Positions 24,640 through 36,324 of a stretch of 64,000 nt of DNA are shown here, piece after piece; position 1 is the stretch's first letter, and each line of letters starts with the position of its first letter. The stretch covers positions 10,598,826 through 10,662,825 of the forward strand of contig JAUJPP010000005.1 of NCBI GenBank assembly GCA_030562195.1. The letters are read 5' to 3'. The stretch is from Nipponacmea schrenckii. Lineage: Eukaryota > Mollusca > Gastropoda > Lottiidae. Below the pieces are notes generated by a model. That model ran no database searches and was not told the DNA's origin. It saw nothing but the letters and a program-made list of their open reading frames with translations. The position numbers and the translations under genes were made by a program.

Positions 24640-25650
24640 TGCAGCAAAGTTGCTTTCCACCTTGTAACGACCCTTGTAATATCCTTAGGTCATCGCCACA
24701 TTCCCTAATCTACTTGATCCATCACGGCGTCGGTCCAACTCACCGCACATCCATCTCAGTCTAACTTGTAAATAAAGATGTTGCCTCTGCTTACGCCTAG
24801 AGACATCGCGACGATACAAATTCCCCCACTGGGCTATTTAGCCACGATGGCGTCCGCTCATGTCATTGAACATCCATCTAAGTCTAAGTTGTAAATAAAG
24901 ACGCTAAGCCAGCGTCACTCACTCATGGAGATAAGCGCCTCTCTGCTCCAGCCTAAGGACATCGCGACGGTACGATGGCGTCCACCCAAGTCATTCCCAC
25001 TATCTAAGTTGTAAAGAACATTTGTAAAATGGTATGTAACTGAAGTTGTCGAGACATCGCCTAGGTCCAAATTCTCTTACTGGGCTATACAGCCACCACG
25101 TCCGCCCAAGTCACTGAACCACTATCTGAGTTGTAAAATGGTATGCAAAAGAAGTTGTAAAGACATTGCCATGGCCGAAATTCTCTCACTGAACCACTGA
25201 GCCACGATGGCGTCCTACCAAGTCACTGAACCACTATCTGAGTTGTAAAGAACAGTTGTAAAATGGTATGTAATTGAAGTTGTTGAGACATCGTCATGGC
25301 TCAAATTCTCTTACTGAACCGCTGAGCCACGATGGCGTCCGCCCAAGTCACTGAACCACCATCTAAGTTGAAAAGAACAGTTGTAAAATGGTATGCAAAT
25401 GAACTTGAGACATCGCCATGGCCCAAATTCCCTCACTGAACAACTGAGCCACGGTGGCGTCCTACGAAGTCACTGAACCACTATCTGCGTTGTAAAGAAC
25501 AGTTGTAAAATGGTATGCAAATGAAGTTGTTAAGACATTGCCATGGCCCAAATTATCTCACTGAACCACTGAGCCACGATGGCGTCCGCCCTAGTCACTG
25601 AACCACCGTCTGAGTTGTAAAGAACGGTTGTAAATGAAGTTGTATTGACA
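24640..25650 (-). repeat. ~124-bp tandem array with an A-box-like word per unit
   Basis: The block GAGCCACGATGGCGTCC recurs near 24840, 24968, 25085, 25199, 25323, 25447 and 25570. Units also carry GAAGTTGTTGAGACATCG, CATGGCCCAAATTCTCTCAC and AGTTGTAAAGAACAGTTGTA. Read on the minus strand the better preserved units contain CGTGGCTCAGTGGTTCAGTG, which fits the tRNA A-box consensus. No B box was found in the unit. The left units are more decayed. Confidence 0.85.
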
Positions 25651-26794
25651 TAGACAGGGACAGAAGTTGTCTCGTTTAATTATTCACGATGGATATCTTT
25701 AGAATAATGAGGTAGACAAGATCCTAGATTTCATATTAGTACATTCAAGGTTATCACACAACATTCGGTAATCTTCGGCAGGTTCCGTAAACCTGAATCT
25801 GCAAACGACCTTCCGTGAAAGATTGCAACATATTCAGCTTTAGGGAGACTGCCAATGGTAGCTGAATGCTTCATCTTTTGCAGAGCTCTGGCAAAAGGTA
25901 GACCAATTGCTTCTTTAGGGGCCTTATTCTCGAAGGCTTAATCAAGATTTTAGTTGACAAGTCAGTTTGTTGGTCAATAAAGAACACATACATGTACTTT
26001 AAATTCGGTCGCTTTGCCCAATCAGGTAATTATATTCCAGAAAGGGGCACATGTTACATGTGAAACCCCGGTTTGCTGTACAAATACAGTGTATTAAACT
26101 CTGAAAGTAAACCTATATTATACTGCACAATTCCAGAGATTGAAGTTCAAGACCTAAAACGTAAATTTTTTGATTGATATACTACATGAAAAGTTCATTT
26201 GTTGCTGCCGATTTATTGGCGAAGTGTTGTTCGGAATTGTTGTGTTTTGTTTTGCTGGTTGGTTTGTTAGTGCTTGGAGATGTTTACGATTGAGAGATGT
26301 CAAACCTCGAAGAGCTAGCGGAAAGAAATACGGCGCTTGATACATCAATTGAAATCCGGGCTTATTCCCAGATACATCTAACTAGGGAATAATCCAGTTT
26401 AAAAATTCAGAAAGAATGTTATTCAGTAAATCTAGCGTCTCCAGTGATTAATAACCGCTGTTTTAATTATGCTAAACAATTGATCAAATCACTAATGTCG
26501 GCCATTTTGTCTGTTGCTAAAATGTCGGTCAGTGGAACATAGACAGACAGAAAACTTTTATGCATTTATAATTTGGCTTTGATTATCCAGAGACAGTATA
26601 GTCAGCTTCGTCATACAAAGAAAATAGACAGGAATTTCTATTGTTCTATTGTAAACAGTTTTGATTTTGTAGCCATTTTATATGTCGCCTTTCAGGTACA
26701 AAGAACAAAGCAGTTGATTGGTTAAATTTTAAATGCGTAGAACATCATGAACGTAACAATCTCGTCAGATCGCGGATGGTCAATGGATATAATG
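25651..26794. other. Intergenic, no gene recognised
   Basis: No exon, RNA gene or repeat family recognised. Confidence 0.4.
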
Positions 26795-26832
26795 AATGGA
26801 GTTTTACGTCCTACTCTTCTGCTCTTTAAAGG
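26795..26832 (-). mobile_element. SINE-A 3' end, very short piece
   Basis: GAATGGAGTTTTACGTCCTA then CTCTTCTGCTC. Confidence 0.75.
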
Positions 26833-27914
26833 ATAGTCAATGGCAACGCGAAACTTAACGTAAAGAATTGCATTTTGAGGATAAATTTTGAAAGTACGCT
26901 TTAACTTCCGGTCTTGTAATAAATGAATAAACCATTGAATGTGGTTCAAAATAATAAATTTCGTTTGCGAGAATGTCGGAAGAACGCAATAAGTACTAAC
27001 AAATTTTATCCGTAAGTATCCTTTAATCTGAAATTACCAAGCCGCAATAGTTAAGACCATAAAAATTTGTTCGGTTACAATGTTGCATTTTCTTTTGTAG
27101 GAGCTTAATTATGTACGTTGCACTAAACATTAAAGTAATATTTATCAGAAAATTTAAAGGAACGAAATAACTAAAAAAAAAATGGAAACGACCGATGATG
27201 TACTTGAAAGTTGGGTTCTCTGTTTGATAATTGCACCGCCAATACTTATATCAATCGAAAGTAGAAATGTTCCAATGATCCACAATAATACCAGTTTGTC
27301 TTTCAAGTCCCTGTATATCGTAATTAGCCTAATTACAAAGAGAATTTCCCAGTTCGGCCCGATCAAGAAACATCATTAAGTCTCTTCTCGATTATCCAGA
27401 TCGTGCTCACGTAGACCATAAGCCTTGTTAATGCACTAAATTTAGCTTTTTAAAGCGATTTGAAGTTGGATTCCCCAAGCCTTTCAACATCCACATACGG
27501 TCTAACTTCAGTATTTAAACGGGCTTTGCTTTAAAAGCACTGATTTATCAATTAGTAAGCTTGATTTTGAATTCCAACAATAAGAGAACTCAACTTTAAA
27601 ATAAATTAGAAAAGTAAGTAGAACTTGAAGGATAACATCTGAATTCTAATTTTATTCGAATTTTTGAGAGAATTTTCTTAAAATTAATCAGATTTTAACC
27701 CACTTTTTCTAAGTTTTTGGGTATTTATAGACTTTAACATCAAGATAACCGTAATATGCCAATACGTATTCATCTATCAAGTAAATTTAATAGGTTCTCA
27801 AATTAAAAAATAAAACGAAGTCAGTTGACGAACGGAATTGAACTCTGGTAATAGATATACTTTTACGCCCAATCTTGTAACATCAAACCTAGCTGGAAAG
27901 TTTCCATATCATAA
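26833..27914. other. Intergenic, no gene recognised
   Basis: Overlapping frames on both strands at 27154-27379 have no recognisable similarity. Confidence 0.4.
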
Positions 27915-28165
27915 CTAGAAATAAAGAAAGAAACAACTATCAAGGATAACAACTTAGGTTCACAAGTCCGCCATGACAGGGATCCTTTCTACCAGCTGGT
28001 CCTTGGCCAAACCTATTGGCATTGATCTTTCCGTACCAATTTACAGCTGGGTGGACTGAAATTATGAGTGAAGATGACTTATTGAAGGTCATCGGACTTT
28101 CACACACCGATCGAGATTGGAACTCCCGTCCGACATTTTCAACGTGTCCAACCAAATGACGTCAT
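27915..28165 (-). mobile_element. SINE-B, near full length
   Basis: Reverse: AAATAAAGAAAGAAACAACT tail, CAAGGATAACAACTTAGGTT, TTTCTACCAGCTGGTCCTTG, TTTACAGCTGGGTGGACTGA, TGAGTGAAGATGACTTATTG and CCGATCGAGATTGGAACTCC, whose complement is a B-box-like word. The A box lies just beyond and is multiplied (next entry). This copy defines the family best. Confidence 0.88.
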
Positions 28166-28335
28166 GACGTAAAGAACCAACGCTCTAACCGCTGTGCTAT
28201 AGAACCAACCCTCTAACCGCTGTGCTATAGAACCAACCCTCTAACCGCTGTGCTATAGAACCAACCCTCTAACCGCTGTGCTATAGAACCAACCCTCTAA
28301 CCGCTGTGTTCCAACCCTCTAACCGCTGTGTTGTG
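28166..28335 (-). repeat. Six tandem SINE-B A boxes, 28-bp period
   Basis: AGAACCAACCCTCTAACCGC plus TGTGCTAT repeats. There are six copies of CCAAC-CTCTAACCGCTGTG; the first five are spaced 28 bp, the sixth 20 bp. On the minus strand each reads TAGCACAGCGGTTAGAGG, an A-box-like word. The array is continuous with the SINE-B head at 27915-28165. Confidence 0.88.
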
Positions 28336-31251
28336 CCCTGATCTGTAAGATCTTTAGCCTGTAGCAGTGGAACTAACTAACTGACCGTGTCCAGTGGTGG
28401 GGAGCTGAACAGCATCCTCACGAATTCTTTCAGACAGAAAATATCAAACAGCCTTTTTTTTTAGCAGAAATCCCACTAAAATTTCAGGGCAGACGAAGAA
28501 AACAGCTCAACTCCCGACCTCTTGAAACCTGCTGCAGAAGAGAAGAACTAGGTGAGTTACCGGTCTCAAGAGGTCGGGCAACTGAAGTGCGGTTGAAATT
28601 GAGCATTAAATCTTTGAGCTCTCATTCAATCAGACCGCATTATTTTACCAATTATTATTAACTGATTTTGCTAATGATGTATCATTAAGACCGCCGTGTT
28701 ACGTTGTGTTTCATCACGTATCTCGTAACGGACTAAAAAAAACAGCTCATTATTTCTATCAACAAATCACATTGGGATGAACTCTCCAATTCGTGAAGTA
28801 ACAAAGGTATTCTAGTCCTAATCTTTGTGAACTTTTTTTTCATCTTAGGCTTCGCTAAGAAGGAACGGTTTGAAGCATTCGGTAATCCGTAATGCAGAAT
28901 CTGAATATGATGAAGAGCGCATGCGTTACTTTCCCGATGTTAAGGGTTGAAGCTCCTGTCATCTTGGCATTGGTTGGACGAAATCCAATCCCATGATGCA
29001 CTAGTTTTACACTAGTCTAGACCAAAGGTTGACCCCTGGATTTTGGCCTCTTTCTCTTCAGATATTTTTTTCTTTCAGATCAATCAAGGCAATTTGAATT
29101 CGGTTACCTCTCGGTAACTTAGGTAAATTTCCGTCGCTCCAGTTTAGCCTCAAATTGCTTCAAAGTTTGCTGGCTAGCTCCCATTCAAGGCCGTGATCTA
29201 AAATAGACAAAATCTCCGAGGGCCATTTGGATCAATATTTGGATTCTAACCTCAAAAGAAAGAAAATTTACATCAACATGCTTGAGGATAAAATGCCTTC
29301 AGTTCTTAAACACGTGTCCTGAAAAATAAGCCAGGCGTCTGTTAATTTGAACGCAACAAGACCCTAGCAACTACTGGGAAAGTCTGTAACAAATTAGTTA
29401 AAGTCGTCACAAAACTAAGACCCTTCCATGGGCGCTGATATAAAAATACGTCACGAAATTGTCTTCAATCGACAGAAAATGGTGTCTTTCGTCTTTGACC
29501 GTTTTTCTGGTGTTTAATTCTGGAACGAGGTGTGCTATAACGGTCCTGATGACGTCATTGGTCTTCCTAACCTGGCGGCAATTGACTGAATTAAGAACGA
29601 AAACGTGAGAATTCTTACGTTCTGGTCTTAAATTAGGAAATTTTTTCCAGACGTAAAATCAACAACATATTTCTTTCTGACCTTTCCAGAAACAACGTAA
29701 GAAGTTTCATTCATGAACGTAGTTGTTCTTCTACCATTCAGAAATACACCCTATTGTTCTTTGACCTCCGAGCTTTGAACTATATGGAAAGTTTCATTCA
29801 TGGAAATTATATGCTGTTATTCAATCTTAAATGGTTGCGTAAAAGATTCTTTTGAATTCTTTTGGAATGGAGTAAATTGATGCTACAGTGTTCCCGAAAA
29901 AAAACCTCTCTACGTTTCTCTTTAAACAAAACTGTGGCGAGTTCAAAGGTTAAATGCAATAAAAGCGGTCTGTAAGGATTTATAATACGTACTTAGAATG
30001 ATATTAGATCCCATTAAAGTTTAATGATCGTTTCAAAAGTCCAGCATGTGCCTCATTCGCCTACATTTCGTTATTCGGCCTTGTAAAATTTTGGGAATAC
30101 GTGTTGGAATTTGTTTTAACAATAACTTGATTGTATGAACCAGCAATAGGTATTAACCTACTTTTATATTTCTATGAATAAGTAAGTTATTAAAGGGATT
30201 CTTGGCTAGTCCATCGTTGAATATCAGTTTTCGGGGAAGGGAGGGATTGATTCTCAAAGATGTACAGACCTATGGAAGAACAAATATTTTATTGGGATCT
30301 GGATTTGTTGGATGGTTTCCTTCTGTTCTATTTCTGACTGAAATGGGCGAGAAGTATGGTACAGAAGAACAGTTTGCTATGAACAAGTTTGTCATTTAAG
30401 TTCTGATTTTTTGGAATGCCTTATATGGGTTTTAAAATTTTCTTAACCTTAAATTTAAGTTTTTTAAGTTGGTTTTCCAATTTCTGCTGGATTAAGGCGT
30501 CTGAGCCATGAATATTCAAATAAGAAGATTCTTGGAAACCAAATACACGGTTGCGGTTACAGACCGTGTAATATATAAGCATACAGGCCATTCACGTTAA
30601 ATGAAACCCACAGAAAACTTAGTATAGGCATAGGCATAGGCATTCAGGCCATGTACGTTAAATGAAACGTATGGTTCGAACGTTCAAATTACACTTACGA
30701 ACATTGTTCACAACCATTTAGAATCTTACCTCGACCTAAAAATTCGAATTCTTAAAAGATTTTAACGTAGTATTTAAAACACATTTAAATTCTTTAAATT
30801 GACGTTAATTACGATGTAAAGACGTAAGGCTGAAATTTTAAAGCTTTGACTTATTAAGTCAAGGTTGAGATTCTAGCCCCGTCACCAGGACTGAATTGGT
30901 GCTTGGGCCTTTAATTTCTGGTTCTCCCCTCCTCCAGGAATTTTCGAAAACTAGTGCTAAGAACGTATTTCCCACGATTAGGGGCCGGCCAAAATCACAA
31001 TCAAAATGTTAATTATTATTTGTTTATTTTTTGTTTTTTTTGTAAATTTATCAATCTGAACGATAAATGAAACTATGTATACGGATGGCTGACGACAAAC
31101 GATGGATTCAGCCATGCACTTGACGATCCAGTAAATGCCTGTCGACATAATTATGATCTAGTGCAAATGTACTTGTTGATCACGTGATTTACCGTCGACA
31201 CAATATGGATGCAACATGTACTCAGAATATATGGTCACTGGAAACGAAAAA
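28336..31251. other. Long intergenic stretch, no gene recognised
   Basis: No exon with family similarity, no tRNA and no clear SINE. The only short repetition noticed is TACAGGCCATTCACGTTAAA near 30582 and 30642. A 65-codon frame at 30202-30399 has no known relative. Confidence 0.4.
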
Positions 31252-31315
31252 TGAAGTGAATGGAGTTTTACGTCCTACTCTTCTGCACCTTATAGACTAA
31301 TGAAGACAGGAATCT
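31252..31315 (-). mobile_element. SINE-A 3' end fragment
   Basis: GAAGTGAATGGAGTTTTACG, then TCCTACTCTTCTGCACCTTA, then TAGACTAATGAAGACAGG. Confidence 0.85.
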
Positions 31316-32009
31316 GAATACTTGTAATAAGACGGTTTAAAGCAAAATTGCCAAAATTATATTTTCATTTATGTGGCTTGTTAAAAAAACCTAGTCGCAG
31401 AGTGATAGGGGTTGTCCTACAAGGGAAATCATGCCTTGTCTTACCAGCCGTAGCCACACAGATATGGTAGTTACTTTTTTTAAAATCAGACCTTGATTCG
31501 ATATAACTGTTTACATATAAACGTTAGTTTGACATATTGAGCAGAAATTCGATAATACTATTAGATACACAAGGTTAGTGCCCTTATATGCGCCGTTTAC
31601 ATTTGTATATCGTCCGCTTTTTAAACTTTTAACGTTCGATAATTCACCTACATTTGAATCAGGGTGACAAAAAATAATTTTAAAGGTACACATTCACCAT
31701 TGTCAGTGATTGAGTTAGTACATATAGATGTAAGAAAAGCGCACGATTCCTTCAAAATATTCAAAACAGGCAACTTCATTATTAATTTCTATGTCTATAT
31801 ATGACTGAGTCTCAAGATAAGGCGAGTCGCCATTTTAACTTTCAATCTTGGATGATTCCGGACACACAAGGATTTGAAGGTTTAAATGGGTAGGGCTGTG
31901 AACGCAATTACTGATTAGCTTAGCATTAAAAACAATCTGGTTTTTGAGACAACGATACGGTTGGTAAAATGAACGGCGAACTTCCCCTTTAACAGGACCC
32001 GCGTAAACA
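31316..32009. other. Intergenic, no gene recognised
   Basis: No supported feature. Confidence 0.4.
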
Positions 32010-32130
32010 ACTATTATACCATGTAAACAACTTTTATACCATGTAAACAACTATTATACCATGTAAACAACTATTATACCATGTAAACAACTATTATACC
32101 ATGTAAACAACTATTATACCATGTAAACTA
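32010..32130. repeat. 20-bp tandem repeat
   Basis: Six near-identical copies of CCATGTAAACAACTATTATA; one carries CTTTTATA. Confidence 0.92.
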
Positions 32131-32544
32131 ATTTGTTTCACAGAAATATTGCAAACAAAATATCGGGTGATAGATATTTGTGCACATGTGGGGAAAGTCT
32201 ACTTGAAGATGGGGTAGAGTAAGATGGATTTAAATTACACACAGCGCGTCGAAATCCAGCAAAAATATTAATATGCATATACGGAGATGATCGCAAACAA
32301 AAACACGATCAGTCCATTTCATTTCAGGTAAAACAAAAGGTAATTGAAATCTTTCAAAACAAACATATTCTGTGTTGATACCTCTTAATAAAGTGGACTA
32401 TTCGAGTTTATTATTTGAATCGTTCGTTTTTTTCAAGATTTTTTTCAAGCAAAGATATTATTTGTCAAAATTAGCTACAAAAAAAAAAAACAGCAGAAAA
32501 AAGACAACAAAGGTCAGCTACATCATTACAAGCAAAGCCAATAA
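32131..32544. other. Intergenic, no gene recognised
   Basis: No supported feature; a poly-A run lies near 32478. Confidence 0.4.
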
Positions 32545-32715
32545 CAACTATAATTTACAAGGATAACAACTTAGGTTCACAGGTCCGCCGTGACAGCGAT
32601 CCTTTCTACCAGCTGGTCCTTGGCCAAACCTCTTGGCATTGATCTTTCCCGGATTATCCGTACCCATTTACAGCAGAGTGGGCTAGGATTATGAGTGTAG
32701 ATGGTCATCGAACAT
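32545..32715 (-). mobile_element. SINE-B fragment (3' end and body)
   Basis: Reverse: CAACTATAATTTACAAGGAT, AACAACTTAGGTTCACAGGT, CCTTTCTACCAGCTGGTCCT and CGTACCCATTTACAGC. The B-box side and head are lost. Confidence 0.85.
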
Positions 32716-33298
32716 TTAAAAAATAACTGTCAAATATAAAAAAAATTTCTCAGACGCTTTCGGACTATTATGCAAAAGAAGTAACTAGAAATGTAATATA
32801 TACAAATAATGTTCTAAATACGGTGTATATCGTTTGGAAAGTGAAATTAAATTTGTACTGAAAACTAATTTAAATATCAAAATTCAATAGTATAGTCTGG
32901 TAACCTACAAACAAAGTTATAAATAACTTCTGGTAAATAACTTCTGGTAAACAACTTTACAATTATCTATAATAAGGTTATTAAAAAAATTCAAAACAAT
33001 TTTATCACCGTGCAAAGTTTTGTTTACGTGTCATTTTTCTTATATAACCAATTTTATTTTCATAAACAGAATACTAGATAGAAGGTGTCACAGTAGCATA
33101 GCTTATAAGACCAGTTGCACATGGTTGCGATTTTAATGAAACTGGATATGTGTTCCGAACGCAATTCACAACTCATGTGCACAAGAGTTGCGTTCGCAAG
33201 TTATAACCGATTTTGTTATTCGTAACCATAGCATAGGTAACTGTTGATCGCTAAGGTGTTAGCGTCACTTAAGTAAATGTTCAAGACCTTTCTACTAC
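32716..33298. other. Intergenic, no gene recognised
   Basis: Imperfect AATAACTTCTGGTAA duplication near 32920-32950; no gene is supported. Confidence 0.4.
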
Positions 33299-33490
33299 AA
33301 ATGAAATGAATGGAGTTTTTCGTCCTTATCTTCTGAACCTTATGGTCCAATAAAGACTGGCAACGCCGTGCAGCGTGTGATGAGGGACATTTTGTCAAGA
33401 CAGCGGCATAAACCTACTCCTTTTGCGATTTCGAGCTGTCGAGGGATTTTAAGCCTATAGCACAAGGGGTTTATTGTCCCATCCAAACAA
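33299..33490 (-). mobile_element. SINE-A, 3' half
   Basis: AAATGAAATGAATGGAGTTT, then GCCGTGCAGCGTGTGATGAG, then AGACAGCGGCATAAACCTAC, then TTTATTGTCCCATCC. Confidence 0.85.
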
Positions 33491-33919
33491 CTACCCAAAG
33501 CGACAACAATCCAAAGCAATGACAAACCTTAAGCATTTTAAAGAAGTTTCTAAAACAAGGTTTATGTTTAAGAGTCCATGAAGTGTATAGATATTTAATA
33601 TGATACAATAATTGCCCACGCTTTTTAAATAATTTTTAATTATATGCTAACCTAGTTTTTTTTTTTTATTACATTGATTTTGAGATTGCATTCAACTAGT
33701 TTTATGGACGTCATGACACGAATTCTATTTCCAAAAAAAAAAAGAATATTGGATTGACGTCATTTTTTTCTGTACTTCACTACAATCTCACATACAGAGT
33801 TGTCGTCCCTTGCAGTCAGATAGGAAAGTCAATTTGGAAAGTCAGATTGGAAAGTGACTGCAAGAACGACAACTCTGTATGAGAGAAAGCGTCTCCCAAG
33901 TCATTGAGGACGCTGACAG
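33491..33919. other. Intergenic with a short inverted repeat
   Basis: ACAGAGTTGTCGTCCCTTGCAGTCAGA near 33795 is mirrored by TGACTGCAAGAACGACAACTCTGTA near 33855. The arms are about 25 bp with a short spacer and could form a hairpin or be the core of a small palindromic element. Confidence 0.6.
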
Positions 33920-34265
33920 TGGCATTAGCCTACTATACATCTAATGAGCTAACGAAGTCGGATGTGCAATAAGGTGTGCAGTGTGTAATAGGGGTTATTT
34001 TTTTTAGGACAGCAGCATTAGCCTACTCATTTGCGATTTCCAATTGTCGAGGGATCTATAACGTACACAGCCTGTGGCACACAGGGACTCAGTTTATTGT
34101 GCCATCCGAACGACTAGACACGTTTTCCAAGTCAACCCATCAGAACTGCATCACGAGGATAACTGGGTTGAAAACTCCCGAAAGTTCATATCTAACTTTG
34201 CCGGGATTAAACCCTGGACCCCCAGGTTAGCGAGCAAAAGTCTAACTCACTACCAACGCTGCTCC
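33920..34265 (-). mobile_element. SINE-A, near full length
   Basis: Reverse order from the 3' part (CATCTAATGAGCTAACGAAG) through GTGCAGTGTGTAATAGGGGT, GACAGCAGCATTAGCCTACT, GTCGAGGGATCTATAACG, ACTCAGTTTATTGTGCCATC, GATTAAACCCTGGACCCC (B-box side) and AAGTCTAACTCACTACCAAC (A-box side). Confidence 0.85.
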
Positions 34266-34539
34266 ACAGAGGAGACGAATACTCGACGTACAAGTCCGGA
34301 CACGAGTCTTTTTTCTACTATGTCGGCAACCCAGCACCGTAACTACACCGCATATCGTATAGTCTATTTCCAACTTAATTCAAATAAACCTTTAAAGTCT
34401 ATGGTGTCAATCAACTCGTCAAATAAGGACGGTCATTGAAGCTTTTGTTATCTATTTGTCAATGAAAGTCGAATAATTCGGTCAGTTTATTCATTCGTAA
34501 TTTATCAGTGACGATATACGATTGTTTATACTATATATA

Positions 34540-34622
34540 TATATATTGCTATGGATACCTCATATAGATAATAACGACGATATGTTGCTATGGATATCTC
34601 ATATTGATAATAACGACGACTT
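34540..34622. repeat. ~43-bp tandem duplication
   Basis: TTGCTATGGATACCTCATAT plus AGATAATAACGACGATATG is followed by a near-identical second copy. A TATATA run precedes it. Confidence 0.75.
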
Positions 34623-35004
34623 TAAAAGATAATTAATTACAAATTAACCTAATTTATTTCAATATTTTAAAAAATGCCTATATTTATATCAGCGACTTCC
34701 TTATGGAAATGCACTGTAAATTCAGATAAACGAAATCTACACAAAATATTAATCTTTAGGAAAATAAAGACGTTCTTGGTGCTAATTCGAAATCAGCAAA
34801 CTTGATGAAAGAGTAGACTCTTTTCAGTTGTTGTTTAATAAATTAAATTGTTGTTTACGTCGATAAAACTGATTTAATCCGAAAAAATGGGAATTAATAA
34901 AATGACACCATGTGCTGATTTATTTACTAGTAGTTGCATAATTTGAAATGTCCATATTTCAGATAAAAAGCGGAGTTAAAATTGATGCTTGAAATGAACT
35001 GAAA
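34623..35004. other. Intergenic, no gene recognised
   Basis: No supported feature. Confidence 0.4.
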
Positions 35005-35295
35005 TGAAAATGAAATGAATGGGGTTTTACGTCCTACTCTTCTGCATCTTATGGGCTAATGAAGACAGAATGAAGTGAATGGAGTTTTACGTCCTACTCT
35101 TCTGCATCTTATGAGCCAATGAAATCGATTCATTTTAAAATATAGACATATTCCATGAAACCTCAAAGCAAATAACCCTTCTTCATTAGCCCATAAGGTG
35201 CGAAAGAGTAGGGCGTAAAACTCCATTGATTTCATTTCAAATTGTGACCGTCTTCATAAGCCCATTTAGTGCAGAACTGTCGGACGTAAAACTCA
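35005..35295. mobile_element. Four SINE-A 3' ends, two minus then two plus
   Basis: Two reverse copies of ATGGAGTTTTACGTCCTACT stand in tandem (about 35013-35066 and 35068-35120). Two forward copies follow (CTTCATTAGCCCATAAGGTG at about 35180-35235, and CGTCTTCATAAGCCCATTTA to GGACGTAAAACTC at about 35247-35292). The two pairs face one another and could fold together. Confidence 0.85.
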
Positions 35296-36255
35296 TTTCA
35301 AAGCAAATTATGTTCATCACGTATAGATTACTCCATTATCAACAATTTAAAAAATTGAAAAATCAAGAAAAAAATTCAAATTCTGTGTGACCAAAGCAAG
35401 ACGTTAATTCTTGTTGGATTCGATTCTCGGGGAAAAAGAAGTGAACTACTCTATGCATGTCGAAAGTTTTCAAACTCTGTCACGTACATCTCCTACGCAT
35501 TCGACTTACTTCTAAGTAGTTAAGTTAATGAAGCTATTTGAGAAAAATAATGTTCGTATTTCGAATTACTGGTAACCGTATATCTTTTTATTAGAATCCA
35601 AATGACGTTTTACTTAAATATTTATTTTGAAATAAGGGTATTTATTCTCTCAGTTCAAAAAAAAAAAAGTTGCAATTGTGTGAAAAAAGTTATGCAACAC
35701 ATGTCATACGTTTAAGATTTCAAAATATTGTTAAAGAAATAATGCCAATTTGAAATATCTTTAAAAAATAACGGTAAATTGCGGAGATCTTCGGAGAAAC
35801 CTCGAATCCAAACAAAATCTTCTACGTTTAAGATCCGATTCATCGGTCAATGTTACAAATTGAGTCGGTTCCTGCAAAACTTGATCATGAGCACACCAAA
35901 TGGTTCCAAAAAGGGGCGGGGCATAGTGACAGGTTCTCTTACAACTCAGCTGTCTCCACCGAGTTCAGAGAAAATTCAGTTAATTTATCCATAACTTAGT
36001 TCAAGGAACGTCGCATTGAGAATTAAAGGGGGGCTTGGAAAATAGCCGGGCCATTTATCTTACTGGAAAAAACCCTTTTTTGAAGTTTAGCGCCGATATT
36101 GAAGGTCATTTGAAGGTCACGAGATATCTCGAGATGATTTATCGTCTGCAAGTGATCGATTAGGGAAGTTTTTTGTGTTTGTAGAATTCAGTGACCTGTA
36201 TAAGTCAACAAGTCTTGTGTCTGTGTCCCCCTAGTCTAGAATAATGGTACAGTCC
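35296..36255. other. Intergenic upstream of the nuclear receptor gene
   Basis: No zinc-finger exon was seen here. A 71-codon frame at 35779-35994 has no recognisable similarity. Confidence 0.4.
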
Positions 36256-36263
36256 ACCTTCAC

Positions 36264-36324
36264 TATAAAACAGACGTGGAAAGTAACTTAAGGTACTCTT
36301 GTCATTATTAGGGTCTTTGCTCAG
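36264..36324 (+). promoter_or_regulatory. Candidate TATA promoter and short 5' untranslated exon
   Basis: TATAAAA at 36264-36270 is followed about 35 bp later by an initiator-like TCATTA and then by CTCAG|GTAAGAG, a strong donor at 36325. This would give a short untranslated first exon spliced to an acceptor near 37369 or 37379 (TTATTTCAG, TTTTTCAG), 40-50 bp before the receptor ATG. It is an inference from motifs alone. Confidence 0.35.

Noticed and set aside
34074..34439. 121-codon plus frame
   Set aside because: It covers the reverse side of a SINE-A and reads through SINE sequence; no domain.
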